Assembly (NCBI GenBank): GCA_002355455.1
Contig: AP017375.1
Coordinates: forward strand, 496,001 to 560,000
Source: Stanieria sp. NIES-3757
Lineage (GTDB): Bacteria > Cyanobacteriota > Cyanobacteriia > Cyanobacteriales > Xenococcaceae
Length of the DNA: 64,000 nucleotides
Direction of reading: 5' to 3'
The stretch's first letter is position 1. Each line of letters begins with the position of its first letter. Below the pieces are notes generated by a model, which saw nothing but the letters and a program-made list of their open reading frames with translations, searched no databases and had not been told where the DNA came from. Both the position numbers and the translations under genes were made by a program. Positions 8,822 to 16,765 of the stretch are shown piece after piece.

Positions 8822-10120
8822 GTGTCTAATACTATCATTAGGGTCGAAAATCTCGGTAAAAAATATATCATCGGGCATCAGCAGGAAGGGCGATCTAAAT
8901 ATGTTGCCTTAAGAGATGTGATTGCTGAGGGTGCGAAGTCTGTAGTTAAAAGATTTACTAAACCTCAAGAAAGTAACCCTAATCGTGAAGAGTTTTGGGC
9001 TTTGAAAGATGTTTCTTTTGAAATTAAGCAAGGGGAATGTGTCGGAATTATCGGGCGTAATGGTGCGGGTAAGTCTACTCTCCTCAAGATTTTAAGTCGC
9101 ATCACCGAACCAACGACGGGGCGTATTTCGATTAAGGGTAGAGTTGCCAGTTTATTAGAAGTAGGTACGGGTTTTCATCCAGAGTTAACAGGTAGAGAGA
9201 ATATCTACCTCAATGGTGCAATTCTGGGGATGAGTCGGACGGAAATTAAAAAGAAATTTGATGAGATAGTTGCGTTTGCCGAGGTAGAGAAGTTTTTAGA
9301 TACTCCTGTTAAGAGATATTCTTCGGGGATGTATGTGCGTTTAGCATTTGCGGTTGCTGCCCATTTAGAACCAGAGATTTTGGTAGTGGATGAAGTGTTG
9401 GCAGTGGGTGATGCTGCGTTTCAGAAGAAGTGTTTGGGGAAGATGGGAGATGTAGCGACAAAGGAAGGAAGAACGGTTTTATTTGTTAGTCATGATATGG
9501 GTGCAATTGAGCATTTATGTCAATATGCAATGGTATTACAACAAGGTTGCTTACTACTCTCTGATATTACATCTAAAGCAATTAATTATTATCTAAAAAA
9601 TAATTATAAAGAAACAAACAAAAATATAAAATTAAGAAAAGATCGCCAAGGAAAAGGCGACATTATAGTTTTTAATGTAGGTCTAATAAATATTGATAAT
9701 GAATCAATTTTAATGACGACTGTAGGCTCCAAATTATCTATTGTAATTGATTATTTCGCAAAAGATATTGTTAAAAATTTACAAGTTATTATTGGAGTCT
9801 ATGATTTCCTTAATACAGGAATAATGAGATTTGATACAGAAGTTACTGGAGGATTAAAAAGGCAACTGCCAGCACAAGGAAAAATCATTTGTCATACAGA
9901 GGAAATTAATCTAATTCCTGGAGAATACAATTTAAATATAGCTATATTTCAAAATGGTGTGCTAGAAGATTATATTAAAAATGCTTTTACATTTCAACTG
10001 GAAATGAGTGATTTTTTTAAAACAGGAAAATGTGTAGATTGTACATTATCGAAAATATTAGTTAATCATTCATGGCAGGTTATTGCAAATGAATTACAAA
10101 GTAACGATTTTACCCAATAA
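8822..10120 (+). CDS. Wzt-type polysaccharide ABC transporter ATPase with C-terminal extension
   Basis: A 432-residue ATP-binding subunit of an ABC polysaccharide exporter (Wzt/TagH type). It has Walker A GRNGAGKST at 78-86, signature YSSGM at 166-170, Walker B ILVVDE at 186-191 and H-loop His224. An inserted segment after the first strand (about 20-55) is typical of this subfamily. Residues about 275-425 form an extra beta-rich domain in the position of Wzt-C, which in O-antigen export of E. coli O8/O9a recognises the chemically capped chain end. The start is GTG at 8822. The last 32 bases overlap the next gene. The partner permease (Wzm) is not in the window. The extension is much more AT-rich than the ATPase part. 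Confidence 0.87.
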   Translation: MSNTIIRVENLGKKYIIGHQQEGRSKYVALRDVIAEGAKSVVKRFTKPQESNPNREEFWALKDVSFEIKQGECVGIIGRNGAGKSTLLKILSRITEPTTGRISIKGRVASLLEVGTGFHPELTGRENIYLNGAILGMSRTEIKKKFDEIVAFAEVEKFLDTPVKRYSSGMYVRLAFAVAAHLEPEILVVDEVLAVGDAAFQKKCLGKMGDVATKEGRTVLFVSHDMGAIEHLCQYAMVLQQGCLLLSDITSKAINYYLKNNYKETNKNIKLRKDRQGKGDIIVFNVGLINIDNESILMTTVGSKLSIVIDYFAKDIVKNLQVIIGVYDFLNTGIMRFDTEVTGGLKRQLPAQGKIICHTEEINLIPGEYNLNIAIFQNGVLEDYIKNAFTFQLEMSDFFKTGKCVDCTLSKILVNHSWQVIANELQSNDFTQ

Positions 10121-11390
10121 AATTGATTTTATTAAAAGTTCTTGGTTAGATAAGTCAGGAAAAGTATTTAGATATAATCATAAAATATACAGAGCTTTAA
10201 CATCTCATGGATTAGAAATAGCTGAATATATTATTAAAAGTCCAAATATTGAGAATATTTATTCATCAGGTTTGATAGAAACCCAATTTGCTGATTTTAA
10301 TATAGAAAATTATCAAGCAGTTATAGAACATAAAACACTTGATTTTGTTTCTTATCCTCAAGAATGGAGCATGGCGATGCTCAAAGATGCTGCTATCATG
10401 TTTTGCCGTTTAAATATAGAATTAATGAAGTTGGGTCTTATTTGTAAAGATAGTCATCCTTGGAATATAACTTATCATTTTACTACTCCGTTATTCATTG
10501 ATTTTGGTTCTATAGAATTTATTAATAATATTAATATTAATTCTTGGCTTAAAGAATTTGAACTACATTTTTATATTCCGTTGTGGTTAGCAGCTATTGG
10601 TAGAATAGATTTAGCTCGCTATTCACTGCAAGAACATCCTTCTGGTTTTGGAAAGAAATTTTTATCAAATAAATTGATGAAGTATATTTTGTGGCAATAT
10701 CGTTATTTAAGTAAAAAAGCAGAATACAAATTTGAATATTTTCTGCATTCTTTAATAAAACATATAGAAAACTTAAATATAATTGTAGCACAAGGTGAAT
10801 GGTCTAATTATAGCCAAGCTAATTGGAAAAAAAATATACTTGAAGAAATTCTAAAAAAATATGAAATTTATTCTGTAATTGATATGGCAGCTAATAAAGG
10901 AGAGTTTGCTAAAATAGTTGCAGAAAAAAATATTACAGTTGTAGCAACAGATGTTGATGAATATTCAATTGATGATTTATACAAAAAAAGTTCTATAGAA
11001 AAACTCAAAATTATTCCTCTGGTTATTAACTATCTTCGACCAACCAAACCTTTTGGCGTAGGGCTTTTTTATCAAAACTCTTGTGAGCGTTTAAAAGCAG
11101 ATATGAGTATATCTCTTGGTATAATGCATCATCTCATATTTAAAAATAATGTTAATTTTCAAGTAATTGAAAATATTATTTCTAATTATACAAAAAAATT
11201 TATTTTAATTGAGTTTATCCCTAAAAATGATAACTATGTATCTAATTGGTTAAAAGACAAAAAAGAAAAGTATGATTGGTATAATCGAAATAATTTTATT
11301 CAAGTATTTTCTCAAAAATATCAATTATTACAGCAATGGAAATGTCCGCACAATAACAGAGAAATATTTTTGTTCATAACTAAAAAATAG
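10089..11390 (+). CDS. Kinase-like/SAM methyltransferase fusion protein
   Basis: A 433-residue two-part protein. Residues about 85-145 resemble the catalytic loop of small-molecule kinases: LICKDSHPWNI (His and Asn of an H-x-x-N loop) and LFIDFGSIEF (D-F-G metal site). Residues about 250-430 are a class I methyltransferase: motif I VIDMAANKGEFAKI at 263-276, acidic VVATDVDE after it, then SLGIMHHLIF and FILIEFIPK. The layout matches a family annotated as NoeA-like or simply as SAM methyltransferase. Functionally it recalls WbdD, which phosphorylates and methylates O-antigen ends, but with domain order reversed. ATG 10089 is chosen; TTG 10083 is an alternative. Translational coupling to the ABC ATPase suggests a role in chain capping (inference). 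Confidence 0.75.
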   Translation: MNYKVTILPNKIDFIKSSWLDKSGKVFRYNHKIYRALTSHGLEIAEYIIKSPNIENIYSSGLIETQFADFNIENYQAVIEHKTLDFVSYPQEWSMAMLKDAAIMFCRLNIELMKLGLICKDSHPWNITYHFTTPLFIDFGSIEFINNININSWLKEFELHFYIPLWLAAIGRIDLARYSLQEHPSGFGKKFLSNKLMKYILWQYRYLSKKAEYKFEYFLHSLIKHIENLNIIVAQGEWSNYSQANWKKNILEEILKKYEIYSVIDMAANKGEFAKIVAEKNITVVATDVDEYSIDDLYKKSSIEKLKIIPLVINYLRPTKPFGVGLFYQNSCERLKADMSISLGIMHHLIFKNNVNFQVIENIISNYTKKFILIEFIPKNDNYVSNWLKDKKEKYDWYNRNNFIQVFSQKYQLLQQWKCPHNNREIFLFITKK

Positions 11391-11405
11391 TTACAATATA
11401 CTATT

Positions 11406-12590
11406 ATGTCAATTAAATATAGTCAAAACATAATACTTAGTATTAGATATATTTTTCAGTGTCTATTCAATGGCTATCTTCCAAAACCAAGATATAAACT
11501 TGATTATTTAATTAGCGAATTTGATAATAGCTATTATTTTTGGAGATTTTCTCTTGTTACAGAAGCAATTATTGAAAATTGCTATTTACTTGGTATAGAA
11601 GTAAAACCTTACTTTCAAAAAATAAATAACATTTATAAATTTGTAGATTTTTTACATTTTATAAAAGAACCACTTGAAAAAATACTATTAACATATAAAA
11701 CTGATACACATATAGTAAAAATTAATAACATAATAGAAAAACAAAAATATAAATTTTTAGATATCAATGGATTAATTCCTATAATTGATCTTATACAAAA
11801 TAGCACCTTAAAAGATATATCTATTTTCTTTCATGGTAGTATGGCAGACTTAAAATACACTGCTTTTTCTGATATTGACGATTTAGTAATTATCAATCAA
11901 ACAACATGGTGCAACGCTGATTTTTTAATTCAAACAGCAAAATTATTATCTCAAATAGCAAGAAAATATCAAAATATAGATCCTTTACAACATCATGGTC
12001 ATTGGGTTATAACTGATTTCGATTTGCTTCTGTACGATCAAAGTTATATACCTTTAGTAATTTTTGATGAAGCAGTATTAATATCTGGTAATTCGGAAAT
12101 AAAGTTTAATTTAATGCCTAGTAGTCAAGGCTTCATTATAAATGCTTTAGAAACAATTAAGTCTATATACAATAGATTAAATTTTTCTCAAAAACATAAT
12201 GGTATTAATGCTTTTAACTTAAAATGTCTGGTTGGAGAAATAGCAATATTACCTGCATATATTTTTCAATCTAAAGGACTAATGTTTTCAAAATCAATAG
12301 CTATTGCTAATGCTCATCAAATTTATAGTGAAGAAGCATTACAAGCAATAATTTGGGCAAGCAAAATAAGAGAAGAGTTTCAACCATTAGTAAATAACAA
12401 AACAACAAAATTACTAAAAAAAGTTGCCCAAGTAAGTTGTTTTCGACGTCATCAAGCAGAAACTTTCTATCGAAAGTGGTCATTTTGGGTAAGTAATACC
12501 CATAAATTAGGAATTTCCAAACAAGCAAAAAAATTCATAATGAAATTTCTTGAAGAATCTAATTTACTGCTAACAGAATCAAATTATTAA
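11406..12590 (+). CDS. Nucleotidyltransferase-fold protein 1
   Basis: A 394-residue protein with a Pol-beta-type nucleotidyltransferase motif in the middle: FFHGSMADLKYTAFSDIDDLVII. Gly144-Ser145 form the loop, Asp156 and Asp158 (in SDIDD) the metal pair, and Asp204/Asp206 in VITDFDLLLYD a candidate third carboxylate. The N-terminal 120 residues and C-terminal helical half match nothing I recognise. It is longer than MNT/KNT minimal enzymes. It lies 15 bp after the kinase/methyltransferase gene and its stop overlaps the next start (TAATG), so it is in the same operon. Nucleotidyl or phospho-glycan modification of an exported chain is inference; an inactive scaffold is also possible. Confidence 0.65.
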   Translation: MSIKYSQNIILSIRYIFQCLFNGYLPKPRYKLDYLISEFDNSYYFWRFSLVTEAIIENCYLLGIEVKPYFQKINNIYKFVDFLHFIKEPLEKILLTYKTDTHIVKINNIIEKQKYKFLDINGLIPIIDLIQNSTLKDISIFFHGSMADLKYTAFSDIDDLVIINQTTWCNADFLIQTAKLLSQIARKYQNIDPLQHHGHWVITDFDLLLYDQSYIPLVIFDEAVLISGNSEIKFNLMPSSQGFIINALETIKSIYNRLNFSQKHNGINAFNLKCLVGEIAILPAYIFQSKGLMFSKSIAIANAHQIYSEEALQAIIWASKIREEFQPLVNNKTTKLLKKVAQVSCFRRHQAETFYRKWSFWVSNTHKLGISKQAKKFIMKFLEESNLLLTESNY

Positions 12591-13723
12591 TGAAAAATTT
12601 AAAATATCAGCCACAATGTATATATCCTGATATTCCGAAAATTAATATAGATGTGTATAAAAGAGGTTTAAAAAGATTTATTGACTCTTTTGTCACAGAA
12701 AATGTTGGAAATATTGGATTTTACCAGTTTGGAACTATAAGAAATCCAGGGATTTCCGATATCGATCTTTTAATCATAGTAGAAGATCAACAATGGAAAA
12801 AATCAATTGAAATAAGTAGACATATTATCAAATCAGATGGTTTACTATCTTTTTTATTTATTCATGAACCAGTAATAATTTGTAAATCGTTATTACCATA
12901 CATTAAATTTTTTCATACCTTAGAAAATTGTGAATATATTCAAGGTACTTGGAATCCTATCGATACACAAAAAATTAATTTAAAAGTAGATCGAGACATG
13001 AGGTTAATACTTCATGTTGTTTGGAATAGTTTTATGCGTGTAGCTGCATTAGAATTAGACAGTCAAAATATTGGATTAAGACGTGTATTAATTTTAATGC
13101 ATAATCTTTTATCTTCTGCTTATAATGGAAATAAGTTGCTTAATAAACCTATTTCTATTTCATTATCTACAAAAGAAATTAGGAATGAAATATTATCAGC
13201 ATCAGTTGAAGAACAACAGTCATTGACTCAAAGATATATTCAAGAAATTATTTATATTCTTAATAAAGTTGATTTCCATCTCGATCATGAATTGTTAACT
13301 CAACAAGAGTATTTGCTATTATCGTCTTTATTGCCCAGATTTTCTGGTAAAAATATATTCATAGCTAATAACAATTGTTTAAGTAAAAGTAAAATCAAAA
13401 TAATTGATAAAAATTTAATTATAAAAACATTTTTTTCATCTTATTGTTTTATAAAAATGCCTTATTACTTAATCTATTTTACTTTACTTATTAATAATGA
13501 ACTTGGATGTTTTAATGAATTTGGTTTTGCCAGACGAAAACTATGTAATTTAAAACATGAATATATTTGTATAAAAGAATATGTAAAGAATTTTCTTGAA
13601 GCTTTGGCTTTTTTTGATTTATATAAAATTAATTTTTTATTTCCTACTCCTTTTGCTGCTTCTTTGCAAAATAAGTCAATTATTAAAAATTATTTAAAAC
13701 AAATGTTAATCACATATTTTTAA
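12590..13723 (+). CDS. Nucleotidyltransferase-fold protein 2
   Basis: A 377-residue protein with a nucleotidyltransferase-like site near the N-terminus: FYQFGTIRNPGISDIDLLIIV. The usual Gly-Ser is Gly-Thr at 48-49; the metal pair would be Asp57 and Asp59 in SDIDL. The remainder is helical, with no family I recognise. It is not a close copy of the preceding gene: the motif sits about 100 residues earlier and flanking sequences differ, so the two are probably functional partners rather than a recent duplication. Start ATG overlaps the upstream stop by one base. Composition is very AT-rich. Confidence 0.6.
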   Translation: MKNLKYQPQCIYPDIPKINIDVYKRGLKRFIDSFVTENVGNIGFYQFGTIRNPGISDIDLLIIVEDQQWKKSIEISRHIIKSDGLLSFLFIHEPVIICKSLLPYIKFFHTLENCEYIQGTWNPIDTQKINLKVDRDMRLILHVVWNSFMRVAALELDSQNIGLRRVLILMHNLLSSAYNGNKLLNKPISISLSTKEIRNEILSASVEEQQSLTQRYIQEIIYILNKVDFHLDHELLTQQEYLLLSSLLPRFSGKNIFIANNNCLSKSKIKIIDKNLIIKTFFSSYCFIKMPYYLIYFTLLINNELGCFNEFGFARRKLCNLKHEYICIKEYVKNFLEALAFFDLYKINFLFPTPFAASLQNKSIIKNYLKQMLITYF

Positions 13724-13739
13724 AATATTAAAATAATGT

Positions 13740-14984
13740 ATGATAAAGGTTTTGCATATTAACTATTCCGATATTTTAGGTGGTGCTGCGATCGCAGGAT
13801 ATCGACTGCATCAAGGATTATTATCTCAAGGAATAGATTCAAAATTATTAGTAGAAATAGTTAAAACAGATAGCGATCGCGTTGCCACAATTAACAGAAA
13901 ACGCAACACAGAAAATTTAACCTCTCGTTTAGCGTGGCGATTTGGATTAAATAATATTAATAGTCTCAGCACCTTTAAAATCAATCACCATCAATTTTAC
14001 CAACAAGCAGATCTGCTCAACTTTCATAATCTTCATGGTGAATACTTTAACTACTTAGCAATTCCTTCCCTGACAAAAAATAAACCAGCAGTATTTACTC
14101 TCCATGATATGTGGAGTTTTACGGGACATTGTGCCTATAGTTACGATTGCGATCGCTGGAAAACAGGTTGTGGCAAGTGTCCTTATCTAGATCTAGTTCC
14201 TTCTGTAGGTAGAGATAGCACCATTTTAGAATGGAAGCTAAAAAATTGGGTTTATAGTCGTTCTAATTTAGCTATTGTAACTCTTAGCAATTGGCTAACT
14301 GAACAAGTCAAACAAAGTATGCTCAATCGTTTCTCTATTCATCATATTCCTAATGGGATAGATACCGAAGCTTATCAACCTGTCAATCCACAAGAATGTA
14401 GATCGGTATTAGGTATTCCTGCTAATAAAAAAGTGCTAATGTTTGTTTCCCAAAATCTCAATGATTCTCGTAAGGGAGGAAAATTACTACTTAAAGCACT
14501 TCAAAGTTTACCCCAATCTCTCAAGCAAGAAGCTGTTTTATTAATTCTCGGTGATAGCGGTGAAAAGCTATCTGCAATGATAGATATACCTGTAATTTAT
14601 CTTGGTTTTATCAGTGGCGATCGCTTGAAGTCTATTGCTTATTCGGCTGCTGATTTATTTATCTTTCCTACCCGTGCGGATAATTTACCTTTAGTTTTAC
14701 AAGAAAGTATGGCTTGCGGTACACCAATAGTTTCCTTTAAAGTTGGTGGTGTTCCCGACTTGGTACGTCATGGCATTACAGGATATTTAGCACAATCAGA
14801 AGATACTGAAGATTTTAGTAAAGGTATTGAAGAACTCTTAGAAGATAATAATTTAAGAGAAAAAATGAGCCAAAACTGTCGTGAAATAGCAATTAAAGAA
14901 TATTCTCTAGAACTACAAGCGCAAAGATATATCGAACTTTATAATCAAATCTTGAAATCAAAGCAGTTACAAAGTAGCAACTAA
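13740..14984 (+). CDS. GT4-family glycosyltransferase
   Basis: A 414-residue GT-B glycosyltransferase of family 4. The N-terminal domain opens with VLHINYSDILGGAAIAGYRL and carries the HDMWSFTGHCAYSYDC segment with a cysteine-rich GCGKCP stretch. The C-terminal donor-binding domain has FPTRADNLPLVLQESMACGTPIVSF with the E-x7-E pair near 314-322. It would transfer a sugar from a nucleotide sugar onto a glycan or lipid acceptor on the cytoplasmic face. It starts 16 bp after the second nucleotidyltransferase. Unlike the preceding genes it contains several HIP1 octamers, so it may be older resident DNA. Its last 77 bp are duplicated at 15539. Confidence 0.88.
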   Translation: MIKVLHINYSDILGGAAIAGYRLHQGLLSQGIDSKLLVEIVKTDSDRVATINRKRNTENLTSRLAWRFGLNNINSLSTFKINHHQFYQQADLLNFHNLHGEYFNYLAIPSLTKNKPAVFTLHDMWSFTGHCAYSYDCDRWKTGCGKCPYLDLVPSVGRDSTILEWKLKNWVYSRSNLAIVTLSNWLTEQVKQSMLNRFSIHHIPNGIDTEAYQPVNPQECRSVLGIPANKKVLMFVSQNLNDSRKGGKLLLKALQSLPQSLKQEAVLLILGDSGEKLSAMIDIPVIYLGFISGDRLKSIAYSAADLFIFPTRADNLPLVLQESMACGTPIVSFKVGGVPDLVRHGITGYLAQSEDTEDFSKGIEELLEDNNLREKMSQNCREIAIKEYSLELQAQRYIELYNQILKSKQLQSSN

Positions 14985-15022
14985 TGCGTCACCGAAGGTG
15001 CAGCAAGCGCGATCGCTTTAAG
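14908..15022. repeat. Direct repeat copy 1: 3' end of the GT4 gene, with a hairpin insertion
   Basis: Bases 14908-14984 (the last 77 bp of the GT4 gene) match 15539-15615 with four mismatches. In this copy the 23 bp at 14985-15007, which include the hairpin CACC-GAA-GGTG, interrupt the match. It then resumes at 15008-15022 against 15616-15630 with one mismatch. Confidence 0.8.
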
Positions 15023-15233
15023 CAGCGGTAACTGTAGGTTTTGGTAAAGGTTCACCATCTGCCTCATAAGAAATAATCAAAGATTCTAAAGCTTCCTTGC
15101 CATTGGCTACAGCCTCTTCATAAGTATCGCCGTGAGTACGCCATTGTTGCCCAGGAAAATCTGGTAAAGCCACCAAAAAACAATTATCCTCATCACTCCA
15201 CTGAATAATCATCTGATATTTAAGCTTATCCAT
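15018..15233 (-). CDS. hicB: HicB-family antitoxin (toxin partner broken)
   Basis: A 71-residue HicB-like protein: YQMIIQWSDEDNCFLVALPDFPGQQWRTHGD, then TYEEAVANGKEALESLI and a GEPLPKPT ending, all typical of short cyanobacterial HicB proteins. Its start overlaps the end of the upstream hicA pseudogene by 8 bp, so in the original operon hicA came first. The coding sequence is intact although its toxin is broken, so it is now an orphan antitoxin unless it serves another toxin. Its stop lies inside repeat copy 1. Confidence 0.85.
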   Translation of the reverse strand: MDKLKYQMIIQWSDEDNCFLVALPDFPGQQWRTHGDTYEEAVANGKEALESLIISYEADGEPLPKPTVTAA

Positions 15234-15483
15234 TTTGTCCCTTCCTCTTTACTTGTTCTATCGCCCGTTCTACTTCTTTTTCTAGATATCGTTTAGCATC
15301 AGAACTATCTTTACCTGCAATGGTAACTCTTCCAACAAAATCTGGATGTGTCACGGACATCTCAAGCGGGCGAATTCAATTCGCCCGACGTGTCCTCCAA
15401 TTGGAATGACTTCCTTTGCCTGGACGTTCCGTAAAACCCGATCTACGCAGCATTTGCTTCAGTTCTCTAATCTTCTTGGGCAT
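15226..15483 (-). pseudogene. hicA: hicA toxin gene disrupted by a 42-bp insertion
   Basis: From ATG at 15483 the frame reads MPKKIRELKQMLRRSGF, then PGKGSHSNWRT with the HicA catalytic His at codon 26. It then meets a TGA at codon 36, inside a palindromic insertion of 14 codons. After the insertion the same frame continues HPDFVGRVTIAGKDSSDAKR, YLEKEVERAIEQV, to TAA at 15226. Without the 42 bp the gene would encode 71 residues, the usual HicA length. The insertion is in frame in length but brings its own stop, so only a 35-residue fragment can be made. An internal ATG lies just before the C-terminal half, but restart there would not make an active toxin. Confidence 0.8.
15349..15390. repeat. 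42-bp palindromic insertion with 5-bp target duplication
   Basis: The core GGGCGAATTCAATTCGCCC is an almost perfect palindrome. GTGTC occurs on both sides (15348-15352 and 15390-15394), and removing one copy plus the core restores a continuous HicA reading frame. This is the footprint expected of a small mobile palindromic element. Confidence 0.7.
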
Positions 15484-15538
15484 ATTCTTTGGTTAAGCCT
15501 AATTAAGATGAGTTGATCCTAAGCAAAATAGTTTTGTT

Positions 15539-15630
15539 TAGAGCTACAATCGCAAAGATATATCGAACTTTATTATCAAATCTTGAAATAAAAGCAGTTA
15601 CAAAGTAGCAACTAACGCGATCGCTTCAAG
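15539..15630. repeat. Direct repeat copy 2: stray 3' end of the GT4 gene
   Basis: These 92 bp repeat the end of the GT4 gene with five mismatches in total and lack the 23-bp hairpin present in copy 1. No coding sequence for the rest of a glycosyltransferase lies in front of it. The copy abuts the stop codon of the third hicA gene. The two copies bracket the second hicBA module. Confidence 0.8.
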
Positions 15631-15661
15631 AACCTATTCTAAATCTTGTTCAATTAACTCA

Positions 15662-16584
15662 GAGGATGTCTGAAAAGCGATCGATTATGCTAATCGTTTC
15701 AGCATGATCCGAATCATAGCAACTCGAATCATAGTTTCAGAAGTTGCCGGTAAAACTTCATAGTCTTTGCTTAAACGCCGACACCAGTTAAACCAGCCAA
15801 AAGTTCTCTCGACAACCCAACGTCTTGGCAATACCTCAAAACCCTTGGCGGTATCTGAGCGTAGGACTGTTTCTAAAATCCAACCATAGAGATCCATTAC
15901 CCACCTCATAAAACCTTCACCTCGATAACCGCCATCAACCCAAATTTTAATTAAGCGGTGAAATCGCTCACAAGAGCGAGCGAGTTGGTCAAACAATAAT
16001 TTTGCCCCCTCTCGTTCTGGTAGAGAAGCTGCTGTTACCGCTACTACAATTAACAATCCCAAAGTATCGACTAAAACATGACGCTTGCGACCTTTGACTT
16101 GTTTAGCTGCATCATAGCCAACTTCAAGATGAATCATCGTTGCTGTTTCTACTGATTGGCTATCTAAAATTGCTGCTGAGGGGCTAGGATGACGATCTTC
16201 TATAGCACGCACCCATTTTCGTAATTGTTCATGAATTCGTTCCCAATCACCATTTAGTCGCCATTGTCGAAAATAGTGATATACCGTTTTCCATTTGGGC
16301 AAATCGTGAGGTAATAATGACCAGGCACATCCTGCTACTAGCACATAAAATATAGCGTTAATTACCCCTCGCATATTTACGGTTCTGGGACGACCTCCAG
16401 GCTTAGCTTTTGGAATAAGTTGTTGGAGTAATTCCCATTGCTCATCGGTTAAATCTGTGCGATATGATTGATTCATGACTCTCGTTTCCTGTCTTTTTTC
16501 CTATTGACAGATTAATTTAACGAGAGCTTTTTTTATTCTGCTCACGATCGCGAGCGCAATTATTTTGACTTTTCAGACATCCTC
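15662..16584. mobile_element. IS5-family insertion sequence (IS1031-like), 923 bp
   Basis: Perfect inverted ends GAGGATGTCTGAAAAG lie at both limits. The trinucleotide TCA flanks both sides within a duplicated CTCAG, consistent with the TNA targets of the IS1031 group. The element holds one intact transposase gene on the minus strand. It sits inside the 3' end of hicA. Perfect ends, a clean target duplication and an intact transposase suggest recent arrival. Confidence 0.88.
15685..16476 (-). CDS. IS5-family DDE transposase
   Basis: A 263-residue transposase. The N-terminal DUF4096-type region has LTDEQWELLQQLIPKAKPGGRPR; the DDE domain has D105 (AILDSQSVETA), D181 (IWVDGGYRGE) and E223 in RRWVVERTFGWFNWCRRLSKDYE. 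One uninterrupted frame, no programmed shift. The gene fills the element between the inverted ends. All catalytic residues are present, so the element is probably still active. Confidence 0.95.
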   Translation of the reverse strand: MNQSYRTDLTDEQWELLQQLIPKAKPGGRPRTVNMRGVINAIFYVLVAGCAWSLLPHDLPKWKTVYHYFRQWRLNGDWERIHEQLRKWVRAIEDRHPSPSAAILDSQSVETATMIHLEVGYDAAKQVKGRKRHVLVDTLGLLIVVAVTAASLPEREGAKLLFDQLARSCERFHRLIKIWVDGGYRGEGFMRWVMDLYGWILETVLRSDTAKGFEVLPRRWVVERTFGWFNWCRRLSKDYEVLPATSETMIRVAMIRIMLKRLA

Positions 16585-16765
16585 TCAGCTATTTTCATTA
16601 AAGCTTTCAAAGTTCCTATTTTTAAATCTTTATTTCTATGAACGGGAATTGACAAAATTTCTGCCTTTCCAGATTTTTGATAAATGTGATGACTACCAGT
16701 AATTTTCTTTAAAATCCAGCCTGTTTTTTAGACAATTCTGCATAGTTTTTTGCCAGAAATTGATT

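Noticed and set aside
10083-10088. TTG start of the kinase/methyltransferase gene
   Set aside because: ATG at 10089 is two codons later and equally well placed; the rarer start is unnecessary.
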